Shown here in pieces: positions 37,301 through 45,573 of a stretch of 64,000 nucleotides of DNA. How positions within the stretch are numbered: position 1 is the first letter of the stretch; each line of letters starts with the position of its first letter. Source of the stretch: Gemmatimonas phototrophica. GTDB taxonomy: Bacteria > Gemmatimonadota > Gemmatimonadetes > Gemmatimonadales > Gemmatimonadaceae. Below the pieces are notes generated by a model. It did no database searches, had not been told where the DNA came from, and worked only from the letters and a program-made list of their open reading frames with translations. The stretch spans positions 105,821-169,820 of the forward strand of contig CAMBNV010000007.1 in NCBI GenBank assembly GCA_945869195.1, written 5' to 3'. A program made the position numbers and the translations under genes.

Positions 37301-37715
37301 CCGCAGCCTGCGCGGTCTGCCCTGCCGTGACGACAACGCCGGTGGTCTCGCCATGATGCGCCACCAGGCCGCCGACGAGTCCCGTCACGGTGACGGTGTA
37401 CGAGCCCGCTGGGAGATCGGAGATGGTGATGAGGAAGCTCCCCGCGGTTGGCGTCGAGCTCGTCACCGTGCGGTCCACCGCGCCGCCGACGATCCGCACC
37501 TGGACCGCGTCGAGCAGCACCGTGGGGCCGGCCGGACCGGCTTGCATATCCGGCGTCTGCGAGAGATCGCCTTTGCGCGCATCGATCAGGGCAGGGGTGC
37601 CACTCGTGGTGAGGAGCGCAATGCGAATGGACCCGGTGCTGATCTCGGTCGGCGCGTCGCACGAGGCGACGAGGCTAACAAGAGCGAGCAGCGCGAGAGT
37701 GCGGAGTTTCTGCAT
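34329..37715 (-). CDS. Lipoprotein with Ig-like repeats and RCC1-type beta-propeller
   Basis: This 1128-residue surface protein begins with a lipoprotein signal whose lipobox is LVASC (Cys19). A PEGA-like beta domain follows (about 23-135), then an FN3-like segment, a BIG2 Ig-like domain (about 230-305) and four tandem Ig-like repeats of about 105 residues. The C-terminal 380 residues form an RCC1-type propeller of seven blades, each with a pattern like HTCGLLASGAAYCWGYN and QLG. Each blade holds two Cys, suggesting disulphide stapling outside the cytoplasm. It is the last gene of the minus-strand group with the kinase and the pseudo-HtrA, starting 77 bases after the latter. Function is unknown; ligand or partner binding is inferred. 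The start at 37715 gives the lipobox. Confidence 0.9.
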   Translation of the reverse strand: MQKLRTLALLALVSLVASCDAPTEISTGSIRIALLTTSGTPALIDARKGDLSQTPDMQAGPAGPTVLLDAVQVRIVGGAVDRTVTSSTPTAGSFLITISDLPAGSYTVTVTGLVGGLVAHHGETTGVVVTAGQTAQAAVTFPVFQPAIPNQTVVDTSDVLSFDLTYGAVAGATGYRIEWDQNPNFTAPLSKDTTGLGARITVTVEGNHYVRVRALKGALVGLPTPTKGVYLFQGVSAVTVSPATLTLAAGATQQFAATALDGVGAVVTGFTWFWSSSNHSVAVVSSTGLVTAVAGGAVTITAMAKGTPGSSAVAVTARPPTKLAYLAQPGNTAAGATMPTVRVAIQDASGATVTSDNTTQVSLAIGTDAGPGGVLGGLTTVSAVAGIASFTNLAIPQAGAGYTIATTATGLTGATSALFNIAAGAATQLAFTVEPSATAANAALSPAVQVTVKDALGNRVVSATTAVTITIGTNPGSGVLAGTQVVNAVNGIASFSGLSLTQGGTGYTLTAGATALTGATSAAFNVTAPLPASVLVFSVQPASGIAGDPLSPAIQVEIRNANGERVTTARDPITVSFLANPGSGTLSGTKIVNAIDGIASFTGLAINKSANAYTLSASSGSLTAATSSTFNITPSTPTRVRFLTQPADVKGNIAQVSSITAAISDAFDNTVTASTANVTLSIGSSPWRSIITGGGGTVTATSLTVAAVAGIATFTNVTVDKPGLGFALAASASGLTSGTSGTFNINVTFNGAISAGGSHSCAISTESGTYCWGGNWAGQLGSSIGSSQLDSIPALVTGGFAFVSVTAGSYHTCGLLASGAAYCWGYNTVGQLGNNTTSQSSTPVAVSGGLAFAMIDAGYMHTCGVTTASGTAALDRQVYCWGRGTEGQLGNALNENSSVPVRVAQPLQTTTKAVSVAAGSGYYGHTCAVATNDQAYCWGYNGEGQLGTAAGNTSSTNVPTQVHAAGTYTWTAISTGNNHTCGISANGGNIARCWGGNQSWYGTYGALGDGTSTNSGIPVAVAGSLTSWSSISVGNFISCGSTTSFTQCWGHNGNGQLGNNEQTNQSLVPALVSGGFTFTALAAGDNHVCGKTGSGASSVLYCWGYNGEGALGSTGVGTVKRSPTLVVQ
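35465..36765 (-). repeat. Four tandem Ig-like coding repeats
   Basis: Within the RCC1 lipoprotein, four units of about 315 bases each encode a similar pattern: an F-x-x-Q/E-P start, a D/N-A-x-G-x-x-V turn, NPGSG or a similar turn, VNAVNGIASFSGL-type centre and an L-T-x-A-T-S-x-x-FN end. The central two are most alike. Such repeats can recombine, so repeat number may vary among strains. Confidence 0.75.
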
Positions 37716-37792
37716 GCAGTTCACCAGGGGTGAGGGAGTTGCGAATACTGGGCGCGCACGGAGCGCGGTCGAGCAGTAGCCAAATGTGGTGC

Positions 37793-39502
37793 TCATGGGG
37801 GGCTCACTGGGATCGATATGGAAATGCTACCGGTACTGGTGGGAGGGGTCGTACCACCACCACCACCACCAGCGGCCGCGCCGCCGCCGCCGAGCGCCGC
37901 CGCCGCCGCGCCGCCGCTGATGACAGCGAGCCAGACCCATTTGGAGATCCCGCCCTTTTTCACCTTCGCCGGCGGCGGACCGCCCAGCGGACCCTGCGCG
38001 ACCGAACGGAGCGGCACCGCGACGCGGACGATCTCTCCCGCGCGGATGAGCACCTCTTGCGTGCGCGGCTCGACGCCGGGGGCGCTTGTCTCGATCCGGT
38101 AGCGCCCCACCGGGCCGTGAAAGCTGAAGGGCGCCGCACCGGTCGCCCCCGCCGTGATCGCCGGCCAGTGCCAGCGCTCGAGGCCGACCACGCGCAGCAT
38201 CGCGCCGGGCATGTCCGCGGTGACCGCGAGCGTCCCAAAGAGGTGATTCTCTCGCCGCGCGACTTCATTGAACGCGAGCGTGAGCTGTGACGCGACGTTC
38301 CGGCGTGCGATATCCAGAATGGCGGCCGCGTTCGGGGCGGGGATCGCCTCCGTCCCGCTGGTCCAGATGCCCGTGAGGCGTCCGAGGTAGTCGACCACCG
38401 GCGAGCCGGGAACGCCCTGCGCGATCGTCGCGCCCAGTTGGAGCGCGCCGAGCGGCCGCTGCGCCCATTCGTCGACGGCAGACCGGGTGTCGGAGAGCGT
38501 ACGGCACTGCGCGAGTCCGACGCCCCAGACCGACTGACCGTCGATGATCTGCGAGGAGACGGGCACCGAATCGGAGCGCGCGGACGGGAGGTGGAGTACC
38601 GCGAGATTACTCGTCGCGTCGTAGGCGGCAACGCGCAGATCGCCGGGAATGGGGCGGCCGCCGATTGTCGCGGCAAGATTATCGGCGCCGCGGATGGCGG
38701 CATAGCTGGTGAGGATGAGTCGACCGCTCGTGACGGCGCCGGCAGAGCACGAGGGGGTCGGCGTGCCGAAACGCGTGACCGAGAGGGCGGCGGTGCTGCG
38801 GTACACCGCCTGGCGCACATCCTCGCTGATGATGCTCGAAACGACCGCCGCCGACGTGAGTTGGAAGGCGAGGGTCCCCGTGATACCGGGGAGGACTTCG
38901 CGAGAGATGCGCGCGGGGAGGAATCCGGAAGCCGAGACCTGGATCTCGAACGTGCCCGGCGACAGCGCGAGCCCATCGCCGGCGATGAGCTGCCCCACCG
39001 GTGTGCCGGCCTCGCTGAGGACGGTCACGTTGAGGGGTACCGACATCGGCGAAGGATCGAGTCGCAACCGACCCTGCGTCGCCCCGCTTCCGCGCGTCGG
39101 CCACTGCCAGGTCAGTCGCGTGAGGTCGTCAGACGTGGTACGGGCGCCCACCTTGGTGCGCGCCTCGCGCAGAATCCCGACCACGCCGGCGAGGAAGTTC
39201 ACCGAGTCGATTGCCATGGCTGGATTGACTCGCATCCCCCAGCGCGCCCAGGTGCGCGCGTCGGGTTCGCTCCCGTTCTCGAACAGTACCTGGCTCAGGA
39301 GATGCAGGCTCTTGACCCACGCCCCGTCCGGTGGGCCGAGTGCGGGATCGAGGGCCGCGCGCGCCAGATCGAGCGCGCGTGCCGTCTCGAAGTTGTCGTA
39401 GGCCGCCGTGGCCTGCTGGAGCAGCGTGTCTCTCGGACTCTGCGCCTCCAAGGAGGCGCCAGAGGAGAGCAGGACCGCAAGGAGGAGTACGAGGTGGCGC
39501 AT
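37793..39502 (-). CDS. Pseudo-HtrA (inactive trypsin-like) exported protein with PEGA-like domains
   Basis: This 569-residue protein has a signal peptide (about 1-20), a helical N-terminal region (about 25-120), a PEGA-like domain (about 145-215), an HtrA-like trypsin fold (about 225-405), a second PEGA-like domain (about 420-498) and a membrane segment near 521-537 followed by a Gly-rich tail. The fold aligns with HtrA, but all catalytic residues are gone: His to Ala268 (LTSYAAIRGAD), Asp to Asn299 (DATSNLAVL) and Ser to Pro365 (GVPGSPVVDYLGRLTGI). It is probably a binding or scaffold protein. Its start overlaps the kinase stop as TGATG, so the two are translated together. Confidence 0.85.
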   Translation of the reverse strand: MRHLVLLLAVLLSSGASLEAQSPRDTLLQQATAAYDNFETARALDLARAALDPALGPPDGAWVKSLHLLSQVLFENGSEPDARTWARWGMRVNPAMAIDSVNFLAGVVGILREARTKVGARTTSDDLTRLTWQWPTRGSGATQGRLRLDPSPMSVPLNVTVLSEAGTPVGQLIAGDGLALSPGTFEIQVSASGFLPARISREVLPGITGTLAFQLTSAAVVSSIISEDVRQAVYRSTAALSVTRFGTPTPSCSAGAVTSGRLILTSYAAIRGADNLAATIGGRPIPGDLRVAAYDATSNLAVLHLPSARSDSVPVSSQIIDGQSVWGVGLAQCRTLSDTRSAVDEWAQRPLGALQLGATIAQGVPGSPVVDYLGRLTGIWTSGTEAIPAPNAAAILDIARRNVASQLTLAFNEVARRENHLFGTLAVTADMPGAMLRVVGLERWHWPAITAGATGAAPFSFHGPVGRYRIETSAPGVEPRTQEVLIRAGEIVRVAVPLRSVAQGPLGGPPPAKVKKGGISKWVWLAVISGGAAAAALGGGGAAAGGGGGGTTPPTSTGSISISIPVSPP

Positions 39503-41292
39503 CAGGGACGGGGCTCGAGGGTGAGGCGCAGCGGGGTGGTGGTCCCCGCCCGAATCTCGACGGTCTGCGTGATTGTCGTGAATCCTTCCTTGCGCACGCG
39601 GACTACGTGCGTGCCTTCGGTGAGCGGCGTCTGAAACCGCGCCTTTTCACCGAAGTCCTTGCCGTCGATTTCAACGATGCCCGGGGTGGAGAGCACGAGT
39701 TGGAGCGTTCCCGTCTGGGCCGCGACTTCGGACGACGCGGGCGCCGTCACCACCGGCGCGGGCACGGTCGTCGCGGCGGGCGTCGTCGACGGCGGAGTCG
39801 CAGGCGACGTCGCAGGTGCAGTCGCGGGCGCACCGGAGGTGGGCACTTGTCGTGGCGGTACTTGGACCGTGGCCCGTGTCACGGGGGCGCTTGGCTTGCC
39901 TGCGGGGACCGGTGCGTTGGTCTGCGGCTTGTTCTCGGGCACCCGGATCGGGGTAGCCGCGCTGCCGGTCTCCTGATTCGCCGTCGCCAACGTTGCTCCC
40001 GGCGCCGTCACTGGCGCTGTCACCGCTGGCGTCACCGGTGCCAACGTGGTCGTCGCAACGGGGCTATTGGACAGCTGCATCGCCGCGATCCCACCGCCCA
40101 CGGCGATCACGACGACCGCGATGGCGATGGTGGCGAAAAGGCGGGCCCTCGACTTGGCCGGTGGTGCCTCGGTGGCCGCGGTCCTGGCCCCGGCCGGCGT
40201 TGCGCCCTTGGTCTTGGCGGTACGTCCCTTGCCGGTGGCCCCGGTCGTGATCGGCTTGGGCGGCTGCCCGCGCCCCTTCCGGACCTCGGCGGAGGTCATC
40301 TGGAGGGTCGCGCTGTTTTCTTGCGGGAGCTCCGTCGGCACGAACTCGGGGTCCTTCATCGACTGGACGAAGTCGTGCACCGTCGCGAATCGTTCCGTTC
40401 CCTTTTTTGAGAGGGCGCGCGCGACCGCGTCCGAGACATGCTGGGGAATCTCCGGGACGTCCTCGTTCAGGGTCGGCGGCTCGAACATGCAGTGTTGGTG
40501 CAAGATGTCGATCGCCGAATCGCCGTCGAACGGCACGTGGCCAGCGAGCATGCGGTACGCCATCACCGCCACCGAATACTGATCGGAGGCCCCGCTGACC
40601 GTCTTCCCCATGCCCTGTTCGGGACTCATGAAGTACGGCGTGCCGATGACCGAGTCAGTCGCCGTGAGCTTGCCCTCGGTGAGGGCCTTGGCGATGCCGA
40701 AATCGGTGACGATCACCTTGTTACGGTTGTCCAGCATCACGTTCGCCGGCTTGATGTCGCGATGGATGACGTGGTGCGCATGCGCGTAGTCGAGCCCGTC
40801 GGCGACCTGCTCCAGGATCGCAATCGTCTCCTTGAGCGAGAATGAACCCTGCTCGCGCAGCAGGTCCTCGAGCGACTTGCCCTCGAGAAACTTCATCGCA
40901 TACCAGAAGATTTTGCCGCTCGAGCCGATACGGAAAATCGGGATGATATTCGGATGGTCGAGCGCCGCGGCGGTTTTTGCTTCCCGCTTGAAACGCTCGA
41001 CGCCGTGGCCGAACGTCAGTTCAGGAGGGAGAACTTTGAGCGCAACCTTGCGGGAGAGCTGCGTTTCGGTAGCCAGGTAGACCACCGCCATGCCGCCGCG
41101 GCCCAGCATGGGTCCCAGGACATACTCGTCCTTGGTGTCCTCGCGCAGGAGCGCCTCGAGGTGGGCGAACGCCGACTGGTCAAGCGACGCGGTCGCGGCC
41201 GCCTGCCCGCCGGCGTCGGATACGTTTGAGCCACAGCTATGACAGAAGCGCGCCTCATCTGCGACGGGCGAGCTGCAGTGCACGCAGTTCAT
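39502..41292 (-). CDS. Membrane Ser/Thr protein kinase with zinc ribbon and PEGA domain
   Basis: This 596-residue PknB-type kinase starts with a zinc ribbon (Cys3, Cys6, Cys17, Cys20). The kinase domain covers about 57-310, with GRGGMAVVY, Lys86 in VALKVL, HRDIKPAN (Asp179), DFG (197-199) and GTPYFMSPEQ. A basic linker leads to one transmembrane segment (about 385-405), a Pro/Thr/Ala-rich extracytoplasmic stalk (about 410-525) and a PEGA domain (about 527-592). All kinase residues are present, so it should be active, with the PEGA domain outside as sensor. The frame extends further upstream, but the start at 41292 gives the ribbon at the N-terminus. It is followed, overlapping, by the pseudo-HtrA gene. 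Confidence 0.93.
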   Translation of the reverse strand: MNCVHCSSPVADEARFCHSCGSNVSDAGGQAAATASLDQSAFAHLEALLREDTKDEYVLGPMLGRGGMAVVYLATETQLSRKVALKVLPPELTFGHGVERFKREAKTAAALDHPNIIPIFRIGSSGKIFWYAMKFLEGKSLEDLLREQGSFSLKETIAILEQVADGLDYAHAHHVIHRDIKPANVMLDNRNKVIVTDFGIAKALTEGKLTATDSVIGTPYFMSPEQGMGKTVSGASDQYSVAVMAYRMLAGHVPFDGDSAIDILHQHCMFEPPTLNEDVPEIPQHVSDAVARALSKKGTERFATVHDFVQSMKDPEFVPTELPQENSATLQMTSAEVRKGRGQPPKPITTGATGKGRTAKTKGATPAGARTAATEAPPAKSRARLFATIAIAVVVIAVGGGIAAMQLSNSPVATTTLAPVTPAVTAPVTAPGATLATANQETGSAATPIRVPENKPQTNAPVPAGKPSAPVTRATVQVPPRQVPTSGAPATAPATSPATPPSTTPAATTVPAPVVTAPASSEVAAQTGTLQLVLSTPGIVEIDGKDFGEKARFQTPLTEGTHVVRVRKEGFTTITQTVEIRAGTTTPLRLTLEPRP

Positions 41293-41610
41293 TCGGTTCT
41301 GGTTCGTCCGGGAGTACGGCTGACGTCTCGGTGCATTTCCGCTCCGATGATGCAGTGGCCAACGCAAAGTATGAGTGGAAGGATATGCAAGAAAGACATC
41401 TGCGCTAGAGTGAGTTTCGGTGGACTTTACAAGTTTGTGATGGGGCGCTACAAAGCCTCGGTGACGGGCGTCACAGAGGCCTCGAAATACTGCGATTGGC
41501 GCTCCTCGCCCGTGGCCCGGTCCGTCACCCGTAGGCAAATTCGGCGGGGCCTGTCGGCGCCCGTTCGTTCGCGGTACGTTGTTGGCCTTCGTTCCCCTTT
41601 TGAGGTTCCC
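41293..41610. other. Divergent intergenic region between the kinase and a BNR propeller gene
   Basis: These 318 bases separate two divergent start codons and must hold both promoters. The central part (about 41360-41450) is relatively AT-rich for this window, which fits promoter DNA, but I see no convincing -35/-10 pair, riboswitch, tRNA or hairpin. Confidence 0.5.
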
Positions 41611-44600
41611 ATGCAACTTGTCCTCCGCACCGCGTTCGCCGCGTTCGCCGCGTTCGTGTTTCCCCTCGCCGCCCAGACCCCGGCGGCGTCCGCCCGTCCC
41701 GCCGCCGACCAGTGGAAGGGCCTGCACTGGCGCAATATCGGTCCGGAGGGCAATCGCTTTGCCGCCGCGGCTGGTGTCGTCGGCGATCCACTCACCTACT
41801 TCGTGGGGTCGGCGTCGGGTGGCGTCTGGAAGACGACGGACGGTGGCGTGAACTGGAAGCCGACGTTCGACGGCCAATCAGTGCAGTCGATCGGGTCGCT
41901 CGCCGTCGCACGCTCCGACCGCAACGTCGTCTGGGCAGGGACGGGTGAAGCACACATTCGGTCGCACATCTCGGTGGGGCAGGGGATCTACCGGAGCACC
42001 GACGGCGGCGAGACCTGGGAACTCAAGGGCCTGGAGAAGACCGCGCGTATCGCGCGCATCGTGATCCACCCCACCAATCCTGACGTCGTGTTGGCCTGCG
42101 CACTCGGACATGCGTACGGTCCGCAGCAGGAGCGCGGCGTGTTCCGCACGACCGACGGCGGTACCACCTGGACACGTGTCCTGTTCGTGGACGAGAACAC
42201 CGGCTGCTCCGACCTCGCGATGGATCCGACCAACCCCCGGGTGCTCTTCGCCGGGCTCTGGCAGATTGAGCTCCACACCTGGGGGCGCACGAGCGGCGGA
42301 CCGGGCAGCGGTCTCTTCACGTCGCGCGACGGTGGTGTCACGTGGACACGTCTCCGCGGCAACGGGCTGCCGACCAAGCCAGTCGGCAAGGTGGCTCTCG
42401 CAATCTCAACCTCTAACTCCCAGCGCGTCTACGTCATGATCGAGACGGGCGATGGCGTGCCGAACAATGGCGCCGAGACCGAGAGTGGTCAGCTCTGGCG
42501 GTCCGATGACGGTGGCAAGCAGTGGACCCTCGTGAGCCGCGACCGCAATGCGATGGGGCGGGCGCACTACTATTCGCGCGTTGCCGTCGCGACTGACGAC
42601 GAAGACGAGCTCTATTTTCTCACCGCGAGCTACAGCAAGTCGATTGACGGGGGGCGCACCATCGTGGTGCAGCAGCGCGCGTCGGCACCGGGCGGCGATC
42701 ATCATGACATCTGGATCGACCCGACGAACGCCGACCGGCAGATCGTGGCGCACGACCAGGGGCTCTCAATCACGCAGAACCGCGGTCGCACCTGGTTCCG
42801 CCAGCGGCTGAGCAATGCGCAGATCTACCATGTGACGGTCGACAACAACATTCCATACAACGTGCTCGGCAATAAACAGGACGAGCCGACGTATCGGGGG
42901 CCGAGCAACTCGCGGCTCGGCGGCGGGCGGATTGTGCGCGGGCAGTGGCACGCGGTGGGCGGCGGGGAGAGCGGCTGGGCGACGCCCGATCCGGTCGATC
43001 CCAATATCATCTGGTCCTCGGCCTCAGGGTCGGGCATGGTCGGCGGCATCGTCGTGCGCTACGAGGAGGATCGCCGAATGTTCCGCAGCGTGGAGGTCTG
43101 GCCGCAGCAGAGCAACGGTCCGGCCGAGGGCGTGAAGTACCGCTTCGTCTGGGATGCGCCGCTCCTCATCTCTCCCCATGACCACAATACCGTGTACACG
43201 GGGAGTCAGCATGTGCACCGCACCCGCGACGGCGGGCAGAGCTGGCAGGTGATTAGTCCCGACCTCACGCTGAACGATCGCTCCAAGATGGGGAGCTCGG
43301 GCGGTCTCACGGCCGACAATATCGGCGTGGAGTATGCGGGCGTGGTGTACGGGATCGCGGAGTCGCCGCTCGTGAAGGGCCAGATCTGGGTCGGGACGAA
43401 TGACGGGCTTGTGCAGCTCACGCGGGACGATGGCAAGACCTGGACAAATCTCACGGCGAACCTGCCGAACCTGCCGGTGTGGGGCTCGGTGCGCAGTATC
43501 GCGGCCTCAAAGTACGACGCGGCGACGGCCTATCTCACGGTGGACTTCCATCAGGTCAATAACCGCGATCCGTTTGTCTACCGCACCACCGACTATGGCC
43601 GGACGTGGAAGGCGATCACGAGTGGGTTGCCGCGCAACAATCTCAGCTACGCCAAGGTGATCATCGAGGACCCCAAGCGTCGCGGCATGCTCTACCTGGG
43701 CCTCGAGAACGGCATCTACCTTTCGTACGACGCGGGAGACAGCTGGTTCCCGCTGCAGAACGACCTGCCGGCGGCGCCGGTGTCGGGCATTCAGGTGCAG
43801 GAGCATTTTAATGATTTGGTGATCAGCACCTACGGGCGCGGCTTCTGGATCATGGACGACCTCAGTGGGTTGCAGCAGATGACGCCAGAGGTGATGAACA
43901 GCAGCGCGCACCTGTTCGACCTGCGGGCGGCGTACCGATTTAGGAACATCACGGCGCCGTCGAGCACCTATGACGATCCGACGACGGGCGAGGACCCGCG
44001 CTACGGTGCGTCGATCAACTACTGGCTCAAGGCACCGGCCGCGCAGGCGCCTCGCATTACCATCGCCGACGCGCAGGGCAAGGTTGTCCGGACACTCACG
44101 GGCCCGAACACCGCGGGGATCAACCGCGTGCAGTGGGACCTGCGCGACGAGCCCAGTATGGCGGTGCGGCTGCGCACGAGCCCGATGTACGCCTCCTACA
44201 TCACGGTCGGTCCGGAGGGGCGCGCCGCGCCGGGGACCTCGCAGGTGTCGGTGCTCATGCCTCCGGGCAGGTACACCGTGACGATGGCGGTCGGCGGCGT
44301 CGAGCAGACGCGACCGCTCGAGGTGCGCAAGGACCCGAACAGCGGTGGCACCGAGGGTGATATCGTCGAACAGACCCGCGTGGCGAACCTGATTCGTGAC
44401 GACATGAATCGGGCGGCCGCGGCGGTGCACCGCATGGAATCGGTACGCGTGCAGCTTGGCGCCCTCGCGGGGACGGTCACCGATGCCGAGGTGACACGCG
44501 CGGTGGCCGCCCTTTCGGACAAACTGCTCGCGCTCGAGATGGAGCTCGTGGACCTTCGCCAGACGGGAACGGGTCAGGACGGCGTACGGTTTGGGAGCCG

Positions 44601-44820
44601 GCTGATCTCGAAGCTCAGCTATCTCGCGGGCGGGCTCACCAGCAACGATTTCCGTGCCACCGACCAGCAGGTCGAGGTGCAGGGCATCCTCAATGTGCAG
44701 CTCAAGCAGCATCTGACCGCCCTCGAGTCGCTGCTGGGGAGCGACCTGAACTCGCTCAACGCGTTGTTGCGGCAGAAGAACGTAGCGAACGTGGTGGGCG
44801 GGCCGGCAATCGTGCCGTAG
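41611..44820 (+). CDS. Exported BNR/VPS10-type beta-propeller protein, paralogue
   Basis: This 1069-residue secreted protein has the same architecture as the one at 21786-25070. A signal peptide (about 1-22, ending PLAAQ) is followed by LHWRNIGPEGNRF and Asp-box blades such as TDGGVNWKPT, TDGGETWELKG, TDGGTTWTRV and RDDGKTWTNL. The strand SGTYGRGFWIMDDL-type segment appears near residue 745 (STYGRGFWIMDDLS), then a beta domain with NRVQWDLRDEPS and a helical C-terminus. It is divergent from the kinase operon. Hydrolase activity is unproven in this family; a role in secreted-protein or peptide handling is a guess. Confidence 0.88.
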   Translation: MQLVLRTAFAAFAAFVFPLAAQTPAASARPAADQWKGLHWRNIGPEGNRFAAAAGVVGDPLTYFVGSASGGVWKTTDGGVNWKPTFDGQSVQSIGSLAVARSDRNVVWAGTGEAHIRSHISVGQGIYRSTDGGETWELKGLEKTARIARIVIHPTNPDVVLACALGHAYGPQQERGVFRTTDGGTTWTRVLFVDENTGCSDLAMDPTNPRVLFAGLWQIELHTWGRTSGGPGSGLFTSRDGGVTWTRLRGNGLPTKPVGKVALAISTSNSQRVYVMIETGDGVPNNGAETESGQLWRSDDGGKQWTLVSRDRNAMGRAHYYSRVAVATDDEDELYFLTASYSKSIDGGRTIVVQQRASAPGGDHHDIWIDPTNADRQIVAHDQGLSITQNRGRTWFRQRLSNAQIYHVTVDNNIPYNVLGNKQDEPTYRGPSNSRLGGGRIVRGQWHAVGGGESGWATPDPVDPNIIWSSASGSGMVGGIVVRYEEDRRMFRSVEVWPQQSNGPAEGVKYRFVWDAPLLISPHDHNTVYTGSQHVHRTRDGGQSWQVISPDLTLNDRSKMGSSGGLTADNIGVEYAGVVYGIAESPLVKGQIWVGTNDGLVQLTRDDGKTWTNLTANLPNLPVWGSVRSIAASKYDAATAYLTVDFHQVNNRDPFVYRTTDYGRTWKAITSGLPRNNLSYAKVIIEDPKRRGMLYLGLENGIYLSYDAGDSWFPLQNDLPAAPVSGIQVQEHFNDLVISTYGRGFWIMDDLSGLQQMTPEVMNSSAHLFDLRAAYRFRNITAPSSTYDDPTTGEDPRYGASINYWLKAPAAQAPRITIADAQGKVVRTLTGPNTAGINRVQWDLRDEPSMAVRLRTSPMYASYITVGPEGRAAPGTSQVSVLMPPGRYTVTMAVGGVEQTRPLEVRKDPNSGGTEGDIVEQTRVANLIRDDMNRAAAAVHRMESVRVQLGALAGTVTDAEVTRAVAALSDKLLALEMELVDLRQTGTGQDGVRFGSRLISKLSYLAGGLTSNDFRATDQQVEVQGILNVQLKQHLTALESLLGSDLNSLNALLRQKNVANVVGGPAIVP

Positions 44821-44841
44821 CCAGCGGCGGGCTCCGGTGGG

Positions 44842-44883
44842 ACGGGTCGGGCGAAGGCGAGAGCCATCGCCCGACCCGTTTCT
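44842..44883 (+). terminator. Terminator after the second BNR propeller gene
   Basis: A perfect 13-base stem ACGGGTCGGGCGA/TCGCCCGACCCGT (44842-44854 with 44867-44879) has a 12-base loop and is followed by TTCT. It ends right before the operator of the next transcription unit. Confidence 0.75.
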
Positions 44884-44901
44884 ACTTTGCATAGTAAAGT
44901 A
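44883..44901 (+). promoter_or_regulatory. Imperfect palindrome, probable operator
   Basis: TACTTT (44883-44888) and AAAGTA (44896-44901) flank seven bases and end two bases before the -35 box. The AT-rich palindrome is very unlike its GC-rich surroundings. A regulator gene is the second gene downstream, so autoregulation by that winged-helix protein is the natural inference. Confidence 0.6.
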
Positions 44902-44902
44902 C

Positions 44903-44931
44903 TTGACAATGTGATCGGGCGACCGTATCGT
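44903..44931 (+). promoter_or_regulatory. Sigma-70-type promoter, probably leaderless
   Basis: A perfect TTGACA (44903-44908), a 17-base spacer and TATCGT (44926-44931) lie only six bases before the ATG at 44938. Transcription from here would begin at about the A of the start codon, so the mRNA is predicted to be leaderless. Confidence 0.72.
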
Positions 44932-44937
44932 CATCCC

Positions 44938-45573
44938 ATGACCGCTCCCCTCCCTAATCCGCCGGCGCTGCACGACCGCGCGCTGCAGGATCTCTCGTTC
45001 ATTCGCCGCACGATGGAAGGAGCGTCCTCGTTCACGGATGTGCCAGGCTGGGGACTGGTGGCGGTGGGGGTGACGGCGCTCGGCGCGGCCGAGCTCGCAT
45101 CGCGGCAGCCCACGGCGCTCCGCTGGATCGGAGTCTGGCTCGTCGAAGCGTTGGTCGGCGTGGCGATTGGGGGTGGCACGATGTGGCGGAAAATCAGGCG
45201 CAACAGTGTGCGCGTCGAACGTGGGCCGCTATTGAGCCTGCCCGCACGGAAGTTCCTGCTCGGATTCTGGCCCGCGATCTTTGCCGGTGCGGTGCTGACG
45301 TTCGCACTCCTGGACCCGCGCGACCTCGCGCTCGCCTCGAGCAAGGTCCCGCAGGCACTGCCAGGACTCTGGCTGCTGCTCTTCGGTGTCGGTGTCCTGA
45401 CGGCCGGCGCCTTCTCCGTCCGCGCGGTTCCCCTCATGGGGGTCGCGTTCATGCTACTCGGCACGGTCGCGCTGCTGCTCCCCGGTGTCTCGGGAGATCT
45501 GCTCCTGGGGCTGGGATTCGGCGTGTTGCAGATCGTGTTCGGTAGCTGGATCGCCCGGAGGCATGGTGGCTAA
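44938..45573 (+). CDS. Hypothetical multi-pass membrane protein, paired with a regulator
   Basis: This 211-residue protein has about five to six hydrophobic segments (near residues 33-50, 58-80, 108-128, 140-160, 165-185 and 187-205). It starts with a short cytoplasmic helix containing ALQDLSFIRRTMEGASSFT. No enzymatic or transporter motif is recognised. Its stop overlaps the start of a winged-helix regulator by 11 bases, and the pair shares an operator-like palindrome and a strong promoter. Such membrane protein-regulator pairs are common, but the function is unknown. The upstream frame adds 17 codons that would cross the promoter, so ATG 44938 is preferred. Confidence 0.82.
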   Translation: MTAPLPNPPALHDRALQDLSFIRRTMEGASSFTDVPGWGLVAVGVTALGAAELASRQPTALRWIGVWLVEALVGVAIGGGTMWRKIRRNSVRVERGPLLSLPARKFLLGFWPAIFAGAVLTFALLDPRDLALASSKVPQALPGLWLLLFGVGVLTAGAFSVRAVPLMGVAFMLLGTVALLLPGVSGDLLLGLGFGVLQIVFGSWIARRHGG

